Source: Allobosea lupini (lineage in GTDB: Bacteria > Pseudomonadota > Alphaproteobacteria > Rhizobiales > Beijerinckiaceae). From it: a stretch of DNA of 64,000 nt. The position numbers were made by a program, and so were the translations under genes. Shown piece by piece: positions 1 through 8,148 of this stretch. The stretch's first letter is position 1. Every line of letters starts with the position of its first letter. Location of the stretch: contig NZ_FOAN01000006.1 in NCBI RefSeq assembly GCF_900109525.1, positions 248,001 to 312,000 of the forward strand. The letters run 5' to 3'. The notes beneath the pieces were generated by a model. That model had not been told where the DNA came from. It saw nothing but the letters and a program-made list of their open reading frames with translations, and did not search any database.

Positions 1-911
1 CGCGCAAGGCCGCCAAGGACATCAGCGGCATCGCCTGCCGCCCGCCTGCCGGCGGCGACTATCGCTGCCTCGTGATCAATGACGAGAACAAGGCCGCCCA
101 GTTCGCGACGCTGAAGCAGGGCGGGATCGTCCCAGGCCCGAGCCTGCCGTTGATCAAGGATAGCGCCCCCGCCGGCGCAAGCGGGCGCCAGCCGACGATC
201 GGCTGCCCGCAGCAGGGCGATTTCGAGGATTTCGACGGCGAGGGCGTCGCCTTTGCCGACCGCCATTTCTATGTCGTCGGCTCGCATGGCTGCTCGCGGC
301 GCAGCGGCGAATACCGGCCTTCATCCTTCCTGCTGGCCCGGATCGCTGCCGGCAACGGCGAGGCGGGCACGCCCGAGCTGAGCTGGCGCGTCGCCGATCT
401 GCTCGGCGCGGCCGGCGAGGTCGCCCCCTTCGTCGGCAAGGCGCTCGACGAGACGAGCAACGGGCTCAACATCGAAGGCCTCGCGGTGGTCGGCGACCGG
501 CTCTGGCTCGGCCTGCGCGCGCCAGCACTTGGCGGGCGCGCCTTCCTCGTCGGCGGCAGCGTCGCCGAACTGTTCAAGCCGGGCAGCGAGCCGGGAACGG
601 GCAAGCCGCAGCTCCTCGCCTTTGCCGCCGGAGCTCAGCGCGGCGTGCGCGATCTCGCCCCGCTCGCCGATGGCCGCCTGCTCGTCCTCGTCGGCCCGGC
701 GCAGGAGCAGGACGTACCCTATGCGATCATGCTGCTCGACCCCGCTGACCCAGCCGGCGCCAGCGAGCTCGGCCAGCTGCCCCGGCGCAAGGACGGCAAG
801 GCGGAGGCGCTCGCCGTGCTGGCACAGGAGCGCGGCGAACTGCGCGTCCTCGTCGGCTATGACAGCGTGAAGAACGGCGGCTTCGAGGAATACCGGCTGA
901 AGCTGCCCTGA
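1..911 (+). CDS. DUF3616 domain-containing protein, 3' part
   Basis: The reading frame is open from base 3 and runs into the left edge, so the true start lies outside the window and only about 302 C-terminal residues are seen. The segment DFDGEGVAFADRHFYVVGSH followed by an Arg/Ser-rich turn, and the later NGLNIEGLAVVGDRLWLGLR, match what I know of the DUF3616 family, predicted beta-propeller-like proteins of unknown role. No membrane segment is visible in the part present. It ends 37 bases before the Nudix gene on the same strand, so the two may be co-transcribed. Family membership is fairly sure; function is unknown. Confidence 0.75.
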   Translation, partial: RKAAKDISGIACRPPAGGDYRCLVINDENKAAQFATLKQGGIVPGPSLPLIKDSAPAGASGRQPTIGCPQQGDFEDFDGEGVAFADRHFYVVGSHGCSRRSGEYRPSSFLLARIAAGNGEAGTPELSWRVADLLGAAGEVAPFVGKALDETSNGLNIEGLAVVGDRLWLGLRAPALGGRAFLVGGSVAELFKPGSEPGTGKPQLLAFAAGAQRGVRDLAPLADGRLLVLVGPAQEQDVPYAIMLLDPADPAGASELGQLPRRKDGKAEALAVLAQERGELRVLVGYDSVKNGGFEEYRLKLP

Positions 912-948
912 TCGGAATGCAGCCTTTCCGGCTGGCCCGGGACATGCG

Positions 949-1524
949 ATGCGCACGGCCATGAGCTTCCTTGCGCGCCTCGATTCGACCGTCTCCCGTT
1001 ATCTCGCCGAGGTCGCAGGCCCGCGCGAACGGCTCGCACTGCTGCGCTGGCAGATCTCCGAGCGCCATATCCTCGACCGGCGCGAGACCATGCCGGGCCA
1101 TGTCACCACCAGCGCCTTCGTGCTCTCGCCCGACCATGCGCAGGTGCTGCTGATCGACCATGTCGTGATCGGCCGCTGGCTCCAGCCCGGCGGCCATTAC
1201 GAGCCGGCCGCGAGCTTCCACGACTCGGCACTGCGCGAGGCGGTAGAGGAGACCGGTGTCGCCGCTGCGGTCCTGCATTCCTGGCATCGCGACGGCGATC
1301 TGCCCTTCGCCATCGACAGCCATGAGGTGCCGGGCAATCCGCGCCGCAGCGAGCCGCCGCACATCCATCACGACCTGCAATATCTCTTCATCGCCGATCC
1401 CGCCCTGCCGCTGATCGCCCAGGAAGAGGAAGTCCATGCCGCCGCGTGGAAGCCCATCGCAGCTCTGGCGGAGATCGCGCCGGTGGCGTTCGCAAGGCTG
1501 CGCACCGTAGGCGTCCCAGGCTGA
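949..1524 (+). CDS. Nudix hydrolase
   Basis: A 191-residue protein with a Nudix motif around residues 83-107 (GGHYEPAASFHDSALREAV then EETGV). The metal-binding core REAVEETGV is intact, but the first glutamate of the consensus GX5EX7REUXEEXGU is alanine, so the box is slightly degenerate. Nudix enzymes hydrolyse nucleoside diphosphates linked to another group; the substrate cannot be read here. The N-terminal 45 residues form a helical extension rich in Leu and Arg. ATG codons at 949 and 961 are both possible starts. It lies just downstream of the DUF3616 gene with no clear terminator between them. Confidence 0.8.
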   Translation: MRTAMSFLARLDSTVSRYLAEVAGPRERLALLRWQISERHILDRRETMPGHVTTSAFVLSPDHAQVLLIDHVVIGRWLQPGGHYEPAASFHDSALREAVEETGVAAAVLHSWHRDGDLPFAIDSHEVPGNPRRSEPPHIHHDLQYLFIADPALPLIAQEEEVHAAAWKPIAALAEIAPVAFARLRTVGVPG

Positions 1525-1589
1525 GCCGCCAGCGCCTGTTGCATTGCAGCAACAATACGCCGGTATAGCGCGGTGACCGAAGAGTGCAT

Positions 1590-1608
1590 GTTGCGACTCA
1601 TTCGCATT
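1590..1608. promoter_or_regulatory. Fur-family-like operator candidate
   Basis: Bases 1592-1606 form an inverted repeat, TGCGA-CTCAT-TCGCA, with flanks that extend the resemblance to ATGCGA-type Fur/Mur boxes (TGCGAATNATTCGCA is the form I recall). It lies about 40 bases upstream of the outer-membrane barrel gene starting at 1645, where a metal-responsive repressor would bind. The match is by eye and the site is single, so this is a candidate only. Confidence 0.4.
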
Positions 1609-1644
1609 TACTCGACAGTGGGTCCGTCAACAGGATCGCCAGCC

Positions 1645-2541
1645 ATGCTCAAGCCCGCCGTCGTCGCTCTCGCCGCTGCGAGCCTGTTCTCGCCCGCCTT
1701 CGCGGCCGACCTGCCCTCGCGCAAGGGCGCCCCGGCCGCGCCGCCGGTGCTCTCGGCCTGCACCGAAAGCGAGGGCATCCCGACCGACGCCTTCGGCTTC
1801 ACCACCGGCTCGGATGTCGCCGATCCCGGCTCCTTCGGCGCCAGCCTGACCTATAATGGCGGCTTCGGTGTCCGCGACGGCCGCCAGGCCGCGCATGGCC
1901 TGCAGCTGCAGGGCTCCTACGGGCTCTTCCCCTGCTTCGAGGTCGGCCCTTACCTCCTCGGCGGGTACACCGACGCCACCATCGCCGGCGCCAAGGCCGA
2001 CAGCCGCAGCGCCGGTGCCGGCGTCGAGATGAAATACCGGCTGCTCGGCCGCGACCTGCACGGCATCGGCCTGACGGTCATCGTCGATCCCAGCTTCAAC
2101 CGCACCGATCCGACCGGCGCAGGCAACTTCACCACCTACAACACCGGCCTGCGCATTTTCGCCGACAAGACGCTCGTCCCCGGCAAGCTCTACGCCGCGC
2201 TCAACCTCTCGCACGACCTGACCTGGACGGGGCCGAGCCCCTATCTGCGCTCCTCGACCTTCACGGTCGGCGGGTCGCTCGCCTGGCAAGTGCTCGACGG
2301 ACTCTATCTCAGCGGCGAAGTGCGCCATCAGCGCCGCCACAACGAACTCGGCTTCGGCAAGGAAGCCGGCTACGCCACCTTCGCCGGCCCCGGCATCTTC
2401 TGGCAGGCGAGCAAGCAGCTCGCCATCTCGGCCGCCTACAACGTCCAGATCGCCGGAAAGGCCAAGGGCGTGCCGGGCGATCTCGACATCACCAATTTCA
2501 GCCAGCATCTGCTGAAGGTGAAGGCGGCCTACAGCTTCTGA
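1645..2541 (+). CDS. outer-membrane beta-barrel protein
   Basis: A 298-residue protein starting with a typical signal peptide (MLKPAVVALAAASLFSPAFA, cleavage before ADLPSR). The mature part has alternating hydrophobic/polar strands with many Gly, Tyr and aromatic residues and ends in KAAYSF, a C-terminal Phe as used for outer-membrane insertion. The ATG at 1645 is chosen because it places the signal peptide at the N terminus; the frame is open upstream to 1573 but that part is not signal-like. ADLPSRK after the cleavage site recalls rhizobial porin-like small barrels. Two Cys residues (in LSACTES and GLFPCFE) may form a disulphide. A Fur-like box lies upstream. The ligand is unknown. Confidence 0.7.
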   Translation: MLKPAVVALAAASLFSPAFAADLPSRKGAPAAPPVLSACTESEGIPTDAFGFTTGSDVADPGSFGASLTYNGGFGVRDGRQAAHGLQLQGSYGLFPCFEVGPYLLGGYTDATIAGAKADSRSAGAGVEMKYRLLGRDLHGIGLTVIVDPSFNRTDPTGAGNFTTYNTGLRIFADKTLVPGKLYAALNLSHDLTWTGPSPYLRSSTFTVGGSLAWQVLDGLYLSGEVRHQRRHNELGFGKEAGYATFAGPGIFWQASKQLAISAAYNVQIAGKAKGVPGDLDITNFSQHLLKVKAAYSF

Positions 2542-2556
2542 GGCACGCGGCAGCGA

Positions 2557-4944
2557 TCAGTCCGGGACTTGCTGCGCGACGGTCGCGCTTGCCTCGGTTT
2601 CCGGCTCGCCGGACTGCTGTCGCGAGCTGCCGGCACGAGCCCGGCTGATCGTCTCGACGACATCGGCCGCGAGCTTCTCAAGCAGCTCGCGTTCGCGCTG
2701 GTCGAGATTGCGGGCTTCCGCATCGAGGATGCATAGCGCTCCCAGCACATGGCCGTCGGACGAGCGCAGCGGTGCCCCGGCGTAGAAGCGCAACCCCCAA
2801 GCCTTGGCGACGGGATTGTCGGTGAAGCGGGCATCGCGCTCGGTATCGGCGACGACCAACGTCTCGCCGCTGGCCACGACATGGTCGCAGATCGCCGCCC
2901 GGCGTGGCAGGATCGGCCGTCCGGCCTCGTCCCGGCCGAAGCCCGACAGCTCCTTGCTGCCACCGATCACGACCTCCTGCTCGGCATCGATCGCCGAGAT
3001 CATCGCCACGTCGACGTCGAAGGCATCGGCTGCGCGCTTGGCGATCGCATCGAGATCGTCGCGCAGCGCCTCGTCGAGGAACGCCGTGCCATGAAGCGCC
3101 GCCACGCGCTCGGTATCGTCGGCCGGCATCGCTGCCACAGCCGGTTCGCTCGCTGTCTCTGGCAACAGGCGCTGGACCCGGCCGATCGTCTCCTGGATCG
3201 AGGCCGCAATCTCGTCGGCACCGATCTCCTTGCTCGCCTCGCCTGCGAGCCTCTCGGGCGGCACATTCCAGAGAACCACGATGATCGTCAGCTCCGGCCA
3301 GCGCTGGCGCAGGCGCCGGCAGAACTGCCGGGCGGCACTATCGGGCTCGCTGCTGAAATAGTTGAGACAGACGATCGGCACCCCGTCGAGATCGAGCCTG
3401 GCGACCGAGCCCGTCGTGACATGGGCGATCCTGCGCACCTGCGCCGGGATGCCTTCGAGATCGAGCGCATGGGTCAGCATCTGCGCGGCGATCGCATCGA
3501 TCTCCCATTTGCCGCCGATGCAGACCACCTTGGGCGCCAGGCCCTCGGCAGCCGTGGCGGGATGCGCCTCGCGCAACTCTTCCAGCAGCGCCTCCATCCC
3601 CTCCGCGACGCGCAGCCGATGCGCCGCAGTCGCCTGCCGACCATAATCGTCGCTGGCGAGGCGCAGCACCGCGACGCCGACGGCGTCATAGAAAGGCACC
3701 GCCGCGAGCGTCTCGATCTCGCTTTCGGCGATCTCGATGGCTTCGTCGACATCGCCCGCGAGCAGGCGCTGGTAGATGCGTTCGGTCGGACTGAGCACCG
3801 GCACCGAGCCGAGCAGGGTGTCGAGGAATTGCAATTGCGGCAGGGTCTTGCCGAGGACCAATAGGCAGACCGTCAGCGGCGTCGACAGGATCAGGCCGAC
3901 CGGACCCCAGAGCGCGGTCCAGAATGTCGCGGCGGCGATCAGCGAGATCGCCGAGAGGCCAGTGCTGGTGCCGTAGAGCATCGGCTCGACGATATTGTTG
4001 CTGATGAGCTCGAGCCCCGCGATCAGCGCCAGCGTCCACAGCACCATGTGCCAGCCGGGATCGACCGCGAACGCCAGCGCCAGCGGAAAGACCGCGGAAA
4101 TCAGCGCGCCAAGATAAGGCACGAAGCGCAGCACGGCTGCGACGACGCCCCAGAGCAGCGCACCGGGCACGCCGATCAGCCACAGGCCGAGCGCCAGCGG
4201 GATGGCGAAGGTCGTGTTCACCACGAGCTGCATCAGAAGATAGCGGCTGATCCGCCTGCCGGCATCCTCGATGGCATCGGTCGAGCGGTGCAGGTTGCCG
4301 CCAAGGATGCGCAGCAGCCGGTCACGCAGGTCGGTCCGGTCAAGCAGTGCCAGCACCACGAAGACGAGGACGATACCGGCCGTCGCCAGCGGTTCGAGCA
4401 CACGGCCGAGCCAGACCAGCGCGACCTGCATCTGGGTGCCCGGCGCTGGCACGATCTCGACCCGCTGAGCACCGGCGCCCTGCACCGATTCCACTTCCTT
4501 CTGCAGGGACGCGATCGCGTTGAGCGCGCCGTCGAGCATCCCCGGCGCCCTGAACTGCGCCTTGAGATCGTTGAGCTTGTTGTGGATGGTCGATTGATAG
4601 CTCGGGAGTTGCTCGCCCAGCGATCGGACCTGCGTTCCCAGCACGAGGAAGAGGCCGGCGAGCAGGACGAGCACGACGGTCATCACCGCCACGATCGCGA
4701 TCACCTTGGGCAGCCCGCGCCGGCGCAGCCACAGCACCGGGGGATTGAGCGCGAAGCCGATCAGGAAGGCGAAGGCGAGCGGGATCAGGATGTCCTGCCC
4801 GTAATAGAGTGCTGCGATGATCACCGCAGCCGAGACGAGCGCCGCCGCCACCTTGACGATGTCCGCCCCGGCCAGATCGGCCGCAGCGATGGCGCCCGCC
4901 TCTGGCTGGACCACCCTTCGGCTAGGAGCCGGTGTCGTTGTCAT
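2557..4944 (-). CDS. AI-2E family permease with C-terminal B12-binding-like and GAF domains
   Basis: A 795-residue protein of three parts. Residues about 30-375 are the AI-2E transporter (PerM/TqsA) fold: hydrophobic segments such as ILIPLAFAFLIGFALNPPVL near 70-90, a cytosolic or periplasmic linker rich in Lys/Glu, and a C-terminal membrane bundle ending with TPLTVCLLVLGK. Residues about 385-605 look like a cobalamin-binding module of the MerR/methionine-synthase type (QRLLAGDVDEAIEIAE helical cap, then VVCIGGKWEIDAIAAQML), but the His of the DxHxxG motif is absent. Residues about 630-785 are a GAF domain (AICDHVVASGETLVVADTE; FYAGAPL; HVLGALCILD). Most AI-2E permeases are 340-400 residues, so this is a large cytosolic extension. 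It is divergent from the FCD regulator gene, with 137 bases between their starts. Confidence 0.8.
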   Translation of the reverse strand: MTTTPAPSRRVVQPEAGAIAAADLAGADIVKVAAALVSAAVIIAALYYGQDILIPLAFAFLIGFALNPPVLWLRRRGLPKVIAIVAVMTVVLVLLAGLFLVLGTQVRSLGEQLPSYQSTIHNKLNDLKAQFRAPGMLDGALNAIASLQKEVESVQGAGAQRVEIVPAPGTQMQVALVWLGRVLEPLATAGIVLVFVVLALLDRTDLRDRLLRILGGNLHRSTDAIEDAGRRISRYLLMQLVVNTTFAIPLALGLWLIGVPGALLWGVVAAVLRFVPYLGALISAVFPLALAFAVDPGWHMVLWTLALIAGLELISNNIVEPMLYGTSTGLSAISLIAAATFWTALWGPVGLILSTPLTVCLLVLGKTLPQLQFLDTLLGSVPVLSPTERIYQRLLAGDVDEAIEIAESEIETLAAVPFYDAVGVAVLRLASDDYGRQATAAHRLRVAEGMEALLEELREAHPATAAEGLAPKVVCIGGKWEIDAIAAQMLTHALDLEGIPAQVRRIAHVTTGSVARLDLDGVPIVCLNYFSSEPDSAARQFCRRLRQRWPELTIIVVLWNVPPERLAGEASKEIGADEIAASIQETIGRVQRLLPETASEPAVAAMPADDTERVAALHGTAFLDEALRDDLDAIAKRAADAFDVDVAMISAIDAEQEVVIGGSKELSGFGRDEAGRPILPRRAAICDHVVASGETLVVADTERDARFTDNPVAKAWGLRFYAGAPLRSSDGHVLGALCILDAEARNLDQRERELLEKLAADVVETISRARAGSSRQQSGEPETEASATVAQQVPD

Positions 4945-5081
4945 GGCGAAGCCCCCCGGCCCGCATTGGGTCGCCTTATGAACGTTAGAGGGGCTGCCCG
5001 GTTCCCCGGCATCCCAATCTGCATTGCGAACTGCAAGGCGCAGACGCTAAGACGAAGGACGTTCAACCACTGGTATCGGCG

Positions 5082-5837
5082 ATGGCGCGGGAAGAGGCCG
5101 GAAACGGCGCATCGGACAAGGCCGGGATGATCTGCCGGGCGCTGCGCCGCGCGATCATCGAGCGCGCGCTCGAGCCCGGCGCGGCCTTGCCCGAGGATGC
5201 GCTCGGCGAACGCTTCGGTGTCAGCCGTACGCTGGCGCGCCATGCGCTCGCCCAGCTCGCCGCCGAAGGGTTGGTCGAACTGCGCCGCAATCGCTCCGCC
5301 GTTGTGGCGACGCCGAGCTGGCAGGAGGCGCGCGACACCTTCGACATCCGCATCGAGCTGGAGCGGCTCGTCGTGCGCCAGCTCGCCGGCCGGCTGACCA
5401 AAGCGCAGCTTGCGACGCTGCGGGCCCATGTCGACTCCGAGGATGAGGCGCGTGGCGGGCCCGACGCGATCTCGATCCGGCTCGCGACCGAGTTCCACAT
5501 CCTGCTCGCAGAGATGACGGAGAGCCCGATCCTCATCCGCTATGTCAGCGAGCTGTCCTATCGCTGCTGCCTGATCCTTTCGCTGTACAGCCGGCCGCAT
5601 TCCTCGGAATGCGGCGTTAACGAGCACCGCCTGCTGATCGACGCCCTCGCGACCGGCGACGTCGAAAAAGTCACGAGACTGATGCACAGTCATCTCGATT
5701 CGGTGGCGGAGCGCGCGCTGGTAGCCGAGGCCAAGCCGCGCGAACGGGACATCATGGCGATCCTGGCGCCCTATGCGCAGGCCCCTCAACCCGCCGTCAA
5801 ACCGCGTCCGAAGCGCTCGCTCAAGGCAGCCGAATAA
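5082..5837 (+). CDS. GntR family transcriptional regulator, FCD subfamily
   Basis: A 251-residue DNA-binding regulator. Residues 12-80 are the GntR winged helix (ICRALRRAIIERALEPGAAL, then ERFGVSRTLARHALAQLAAE). Residues about 90-220 are the all-helical FCD ligand domain; histidines in EFHILLAEM, NEHRLLIDAL and MHSHLD fit the metal/ligand site usual in this family. A basic C-terminal tail (KPRPKRSLK) follows. FCD regulators sense small carboxylic acids or similar metabolites. It is divergent from the AI-2E fusion gene, which it may control; downstream lies the B12 riboswitch. Start ATG at 5082. Confidence 0.85.
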   Translation: MAREEAGNGASDKAGMICRALRRAIIERALEPGAALPEDALGERFGVSRTLARHALAQLAAEGLVELRRNRSAVVATPSWQEARDTFDIRIELERLVVRQLAGRLTKAQLATLRAHVDSEDEARGGPDAISIRLATEFHILLAEMTESPILIRYVSELSYRCCLILSLYSRPHSSECGVNEHRLLIDALATGDVEKVTRLMHSHLDSVAERALVAEAKPRERDIMAILAPYAQAPQPAVKPRPKRSLKAAE

Positions 5838-5898
5838 TCCGCTCACAACGGCTGGCGGGCGAATTGACGCTGCCGCATTTCCACCCTACTCGTGAACG

Positions 5899-6085
5899 TG
5901 ACGGTTCCCTCACGGGATCAAAAGGGAACGCAGTGCGGATGGCCTGGCCATCTCATGCTGCGGCTGCCCCCGCAACTGTAAGCGGCGAGCCTTTCGCCAT
6001 ACGCCACTGGGACCTCGGCCCTGGGAAGGCGGCGAAGGGCAGCGACCCGCGAGCCAGGAGACCTGCCGTCAGCCGTGGTCACACG
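5899..6085 (+). ncRNA. cobalamin riboswitch
   Basis: The leader of btuB carries the hallmarks of the adenosylcobalamin riboswitch: a 5' paired element at 5904-5928 (GGTTCCCT ... AAGGGAA), the conserved internal core CCCCGCAACTGTAAGCGG near 5968-5986, the GCCACTG element near 6003-6009, and the B12 box AGCCAGGAGACCTGCC at 6052-6067. Bases 6068-6204, up to the btuB start, are the likely expression platform. Binding of coenzyme B12 would switch the btu operon off. The ends are approximate. Confidence 0.93.
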
Positions 6086-6204
6086 CGAACACATCGGCCG
6101 GGGTGCGCTGATGGGTGGTAGAACTGCGCGCGCCCGGTTTCGGGCGCGGGTGGGGACATCTCGTTCGCGGTGACGTGCCACTGACGTTACCGCCGAGGTT
6201 TCCC

Positions 6205-8148
6205 GTGTTCCGTTTGCCAAAGCCCGCCAGGAGCGGGCGTTGCCCACTTGCCTTCCGCCTGCTCGCCGCCTCGACCCTGCTAACGCCGCTTTCCGCGCTG
6301 GCGCAGTCGGGCGAAAAGCCGATCGCGCTCGACGAGATCGTCATCAGCCCGACCGGCGTTCCGACCCCCGCCAGGGAGATCGCCAGCTCCGTCACCGTCG
6401 TCACCGCGAAGGAGATCGAGCGCGAGCAGCGCCGCACCCTTCCGCAGGCGCTCGCCGCCGTCCCCGGCCTCAATACCGTCCAGACCGGCGGACCGGGCGG
6501 GCTCACCTCGGTCTTCATGCGCGGCACCAACTCCAACCACGTCAAGGTGCTGATCGACGGCATCGAGGTGAACGATCCCTCGACGCCGAACCGCTCCTTC
6601 GACTTCGGCCAGATGCTGACCACCGACATCGAGCGCATCGAGGTGCTGCGCGGCCCGCAGAGCGGTCTCTATGGCGCCAATGCGCTGGGCGGCGTGATCT
6701 CGATCACCAGCAAGCGCGGCGAGGGGCCGCCCAAGGTGACCGGCTCGGTCGAAGCCGGCTCCTATGGCACCTTCAACAAGAGCCTCGGGGTCAGCGGCGG
6801 CGACGACCGCTTCGACTACGCCTTCGGCATCAGCCATTTCCGGGCGGATTCGACACCGGTGACACCATCGGACCTGGTTCCCGCCGGCCGGCGGCGCAAT
6901 CCCAACTCCTATGACAACTGGAGCTATTCCGCCCGTCTCGGCGCCAGGCTCACCGACACGCTGAGCGTCAACTGGGTCGGCCGCTATATCGACGGGCAAT
7001 TGCTGTTCACAGGCGATTCCGGCTTCCCGAGCCTGCCCAGCAGCTTCCGGTCCAGCCAGAACTATCGCCAGGCCTTCACCCGCGGCGAGATCGTCTGGGA
7101 CCCACTGGGCGGGCAGTTCGTCAACCGCTTCGGTGTCTCCTACAGCAACCAGGATCGCTCCAATCGCCGGCCTAACGCCTTCGGCATCCTCGACGTGCCG
7201 ACCGAGAACCTCGGCGAGCGCATCAAATACGACTGGCGCGGCGACCTGAAGCTCACCCGGAGCCAGACACTGGTGATGGGGCTGCAATACGAGAACGAAC
7301 GCTTCGACACGCCCAACAAGACCGTCTCGAACGGAAACCGGGGCGCCTTCGTCGAATTGCAGTCGAACTGGACCGACCGCTTCTTCACCACCGCCAATAT
7401 CCGCTACGATGACGACGACAAGTTCGGCGGCCACACCACCTATCGCATCGCACCGGTCTTCATCGTGCCAGGCACCGACACCAAGCTGAAGGCGAGCTAC
7501 GGCACCGGCTTCAAGGCGCCGACGCTGAGCGAACGCTTCAGCGATTCCCGCCCGGCCTTCAACTTCTATGGCAACCCGAACCTCAAGCCGGAGGAAAGCC
7601 GCGGCTGGGATGTCGGCTTCGAGCAGCCGCTAGTGAACGGGCAGGTGAATGTCGGTGCGACCTACTTCCACAACGACATCGACAACCTGATCCTGACCAA
7701 CACAGCGCGCACCTCCTATACGAATATCGGCCGCGCCACGACCAAGGGTGTCGAGGCCTTCGCGGCGCTGGAACTGACGCCGCAGTTCAAGGTCCGCGCC
7801 GACTACACCTTCACCCTCGCCAAGGATGAGACCGCGCATCAGGAGCTGCTGCGCCGGCCACGCCACAAGGCCAGCATCACCGCGAGCTGGGTGCCGATCG
7901 AGAAGCTGACCTTGTCGGCGACGCTGATCTATGTCGGCGAGCGCATGGACGGGAACCGCGACTTCTCGATCTCCAGGATGCGCGCGCCGGGCGCCGCGAT
8001 CGTCAACCTCGCCGCCGACTACAAGGTCGACGAGAAGCTCACCCTGTTCGGCCGCGTCGATAACCTGTTCGACAAGCGCTACGAGAACCCGGTCGGCTTC
8101 CTGGTGCCGGGCCTCAGCGCCTTCGGCGGGATCAGGGTGAGCCTGTGA
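6205..8148 (+). CDS. btuB: TonB-dependent vitamin B12 receptor BtuB
   Basis: A 647-residue outer-membrane receptor that brings cobalamin into the periplasm using TonB energy. After a signal peptide (…LLAASTLLTPLSALAQ) come a TonB-box-like stretch (LDEIVISPT), a plug domain (LPQALAAVPGLNTVQTGGPG, VFMRGTNSNHVKVLIDGIEV, IERIEVLRGPQSGLYGANAL) and a 22-strand-type barrel with the TonB-dependent C-terminal motif NLFDKRYENP. The GTG at 6205 is chosen because GAGG lies at a good distance upstream and the signal peptide then begins close to the N terminus; the frame remains open to 6115, inside the leader. The riboswitch directly upstream and the transporter genes downstream support B12 as substrate. 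The final residue is Leu, not the usual Phe. Confidence 0.92.
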   Translation: MFRLPKPARSGRCPLAFRLLAASTLLTPLSALAQSGEKPIALDEIVISPTGVPTPAREIASSVTVVTAKEIEREQRRTLPQALAAVPGLNTVQTGGPGGLTSVFMRGTNSNHVKVLIDGIEVNDPSTPNRSFDFGQMLTTDIERIEVLRGPQSGLYGANALGGVISITSKRGEGPPKVTGSVEAGSYGTFNKSLGVSGGDDRFDYAFGISHFRADSTPVTPSDLVPAGRRRNPNSYDNWSYSARLGARLTDTLSVNWVGRYIDGQLLFTGDSGFPSLPSSFRSSQNYRQAFTRGEIVWDPLGGQFVNRFGVSYSNQDRSNRRPNAFGILDVPTENLGERIKYDWRGDLKLTRSQTLVMGLQYENERFDTPNKTVSNGNRGAFVELQSNWTDRFFTTANIRYDDDDKFGGHTTYRIAPVFIVPGTDTKLKASYGTGFKAPTLSERFSDSRPAFNFYGNPNLKPEESRGWDVGFEQPLVNGQVNVGATYFHNDIDNLILTNTARTSYTNIGRATTKGVEAFAALELTPQFKVRADYTFTLAKDETAHQELLRRPRHKASITASWVPIEKLTLSATLIYVGERMDGNRDFSISRMRAPGAAIVNLAADYKVDEKLTLFGRVDNLFDKRYENPVGFLVPGLSAFGGIRVSL

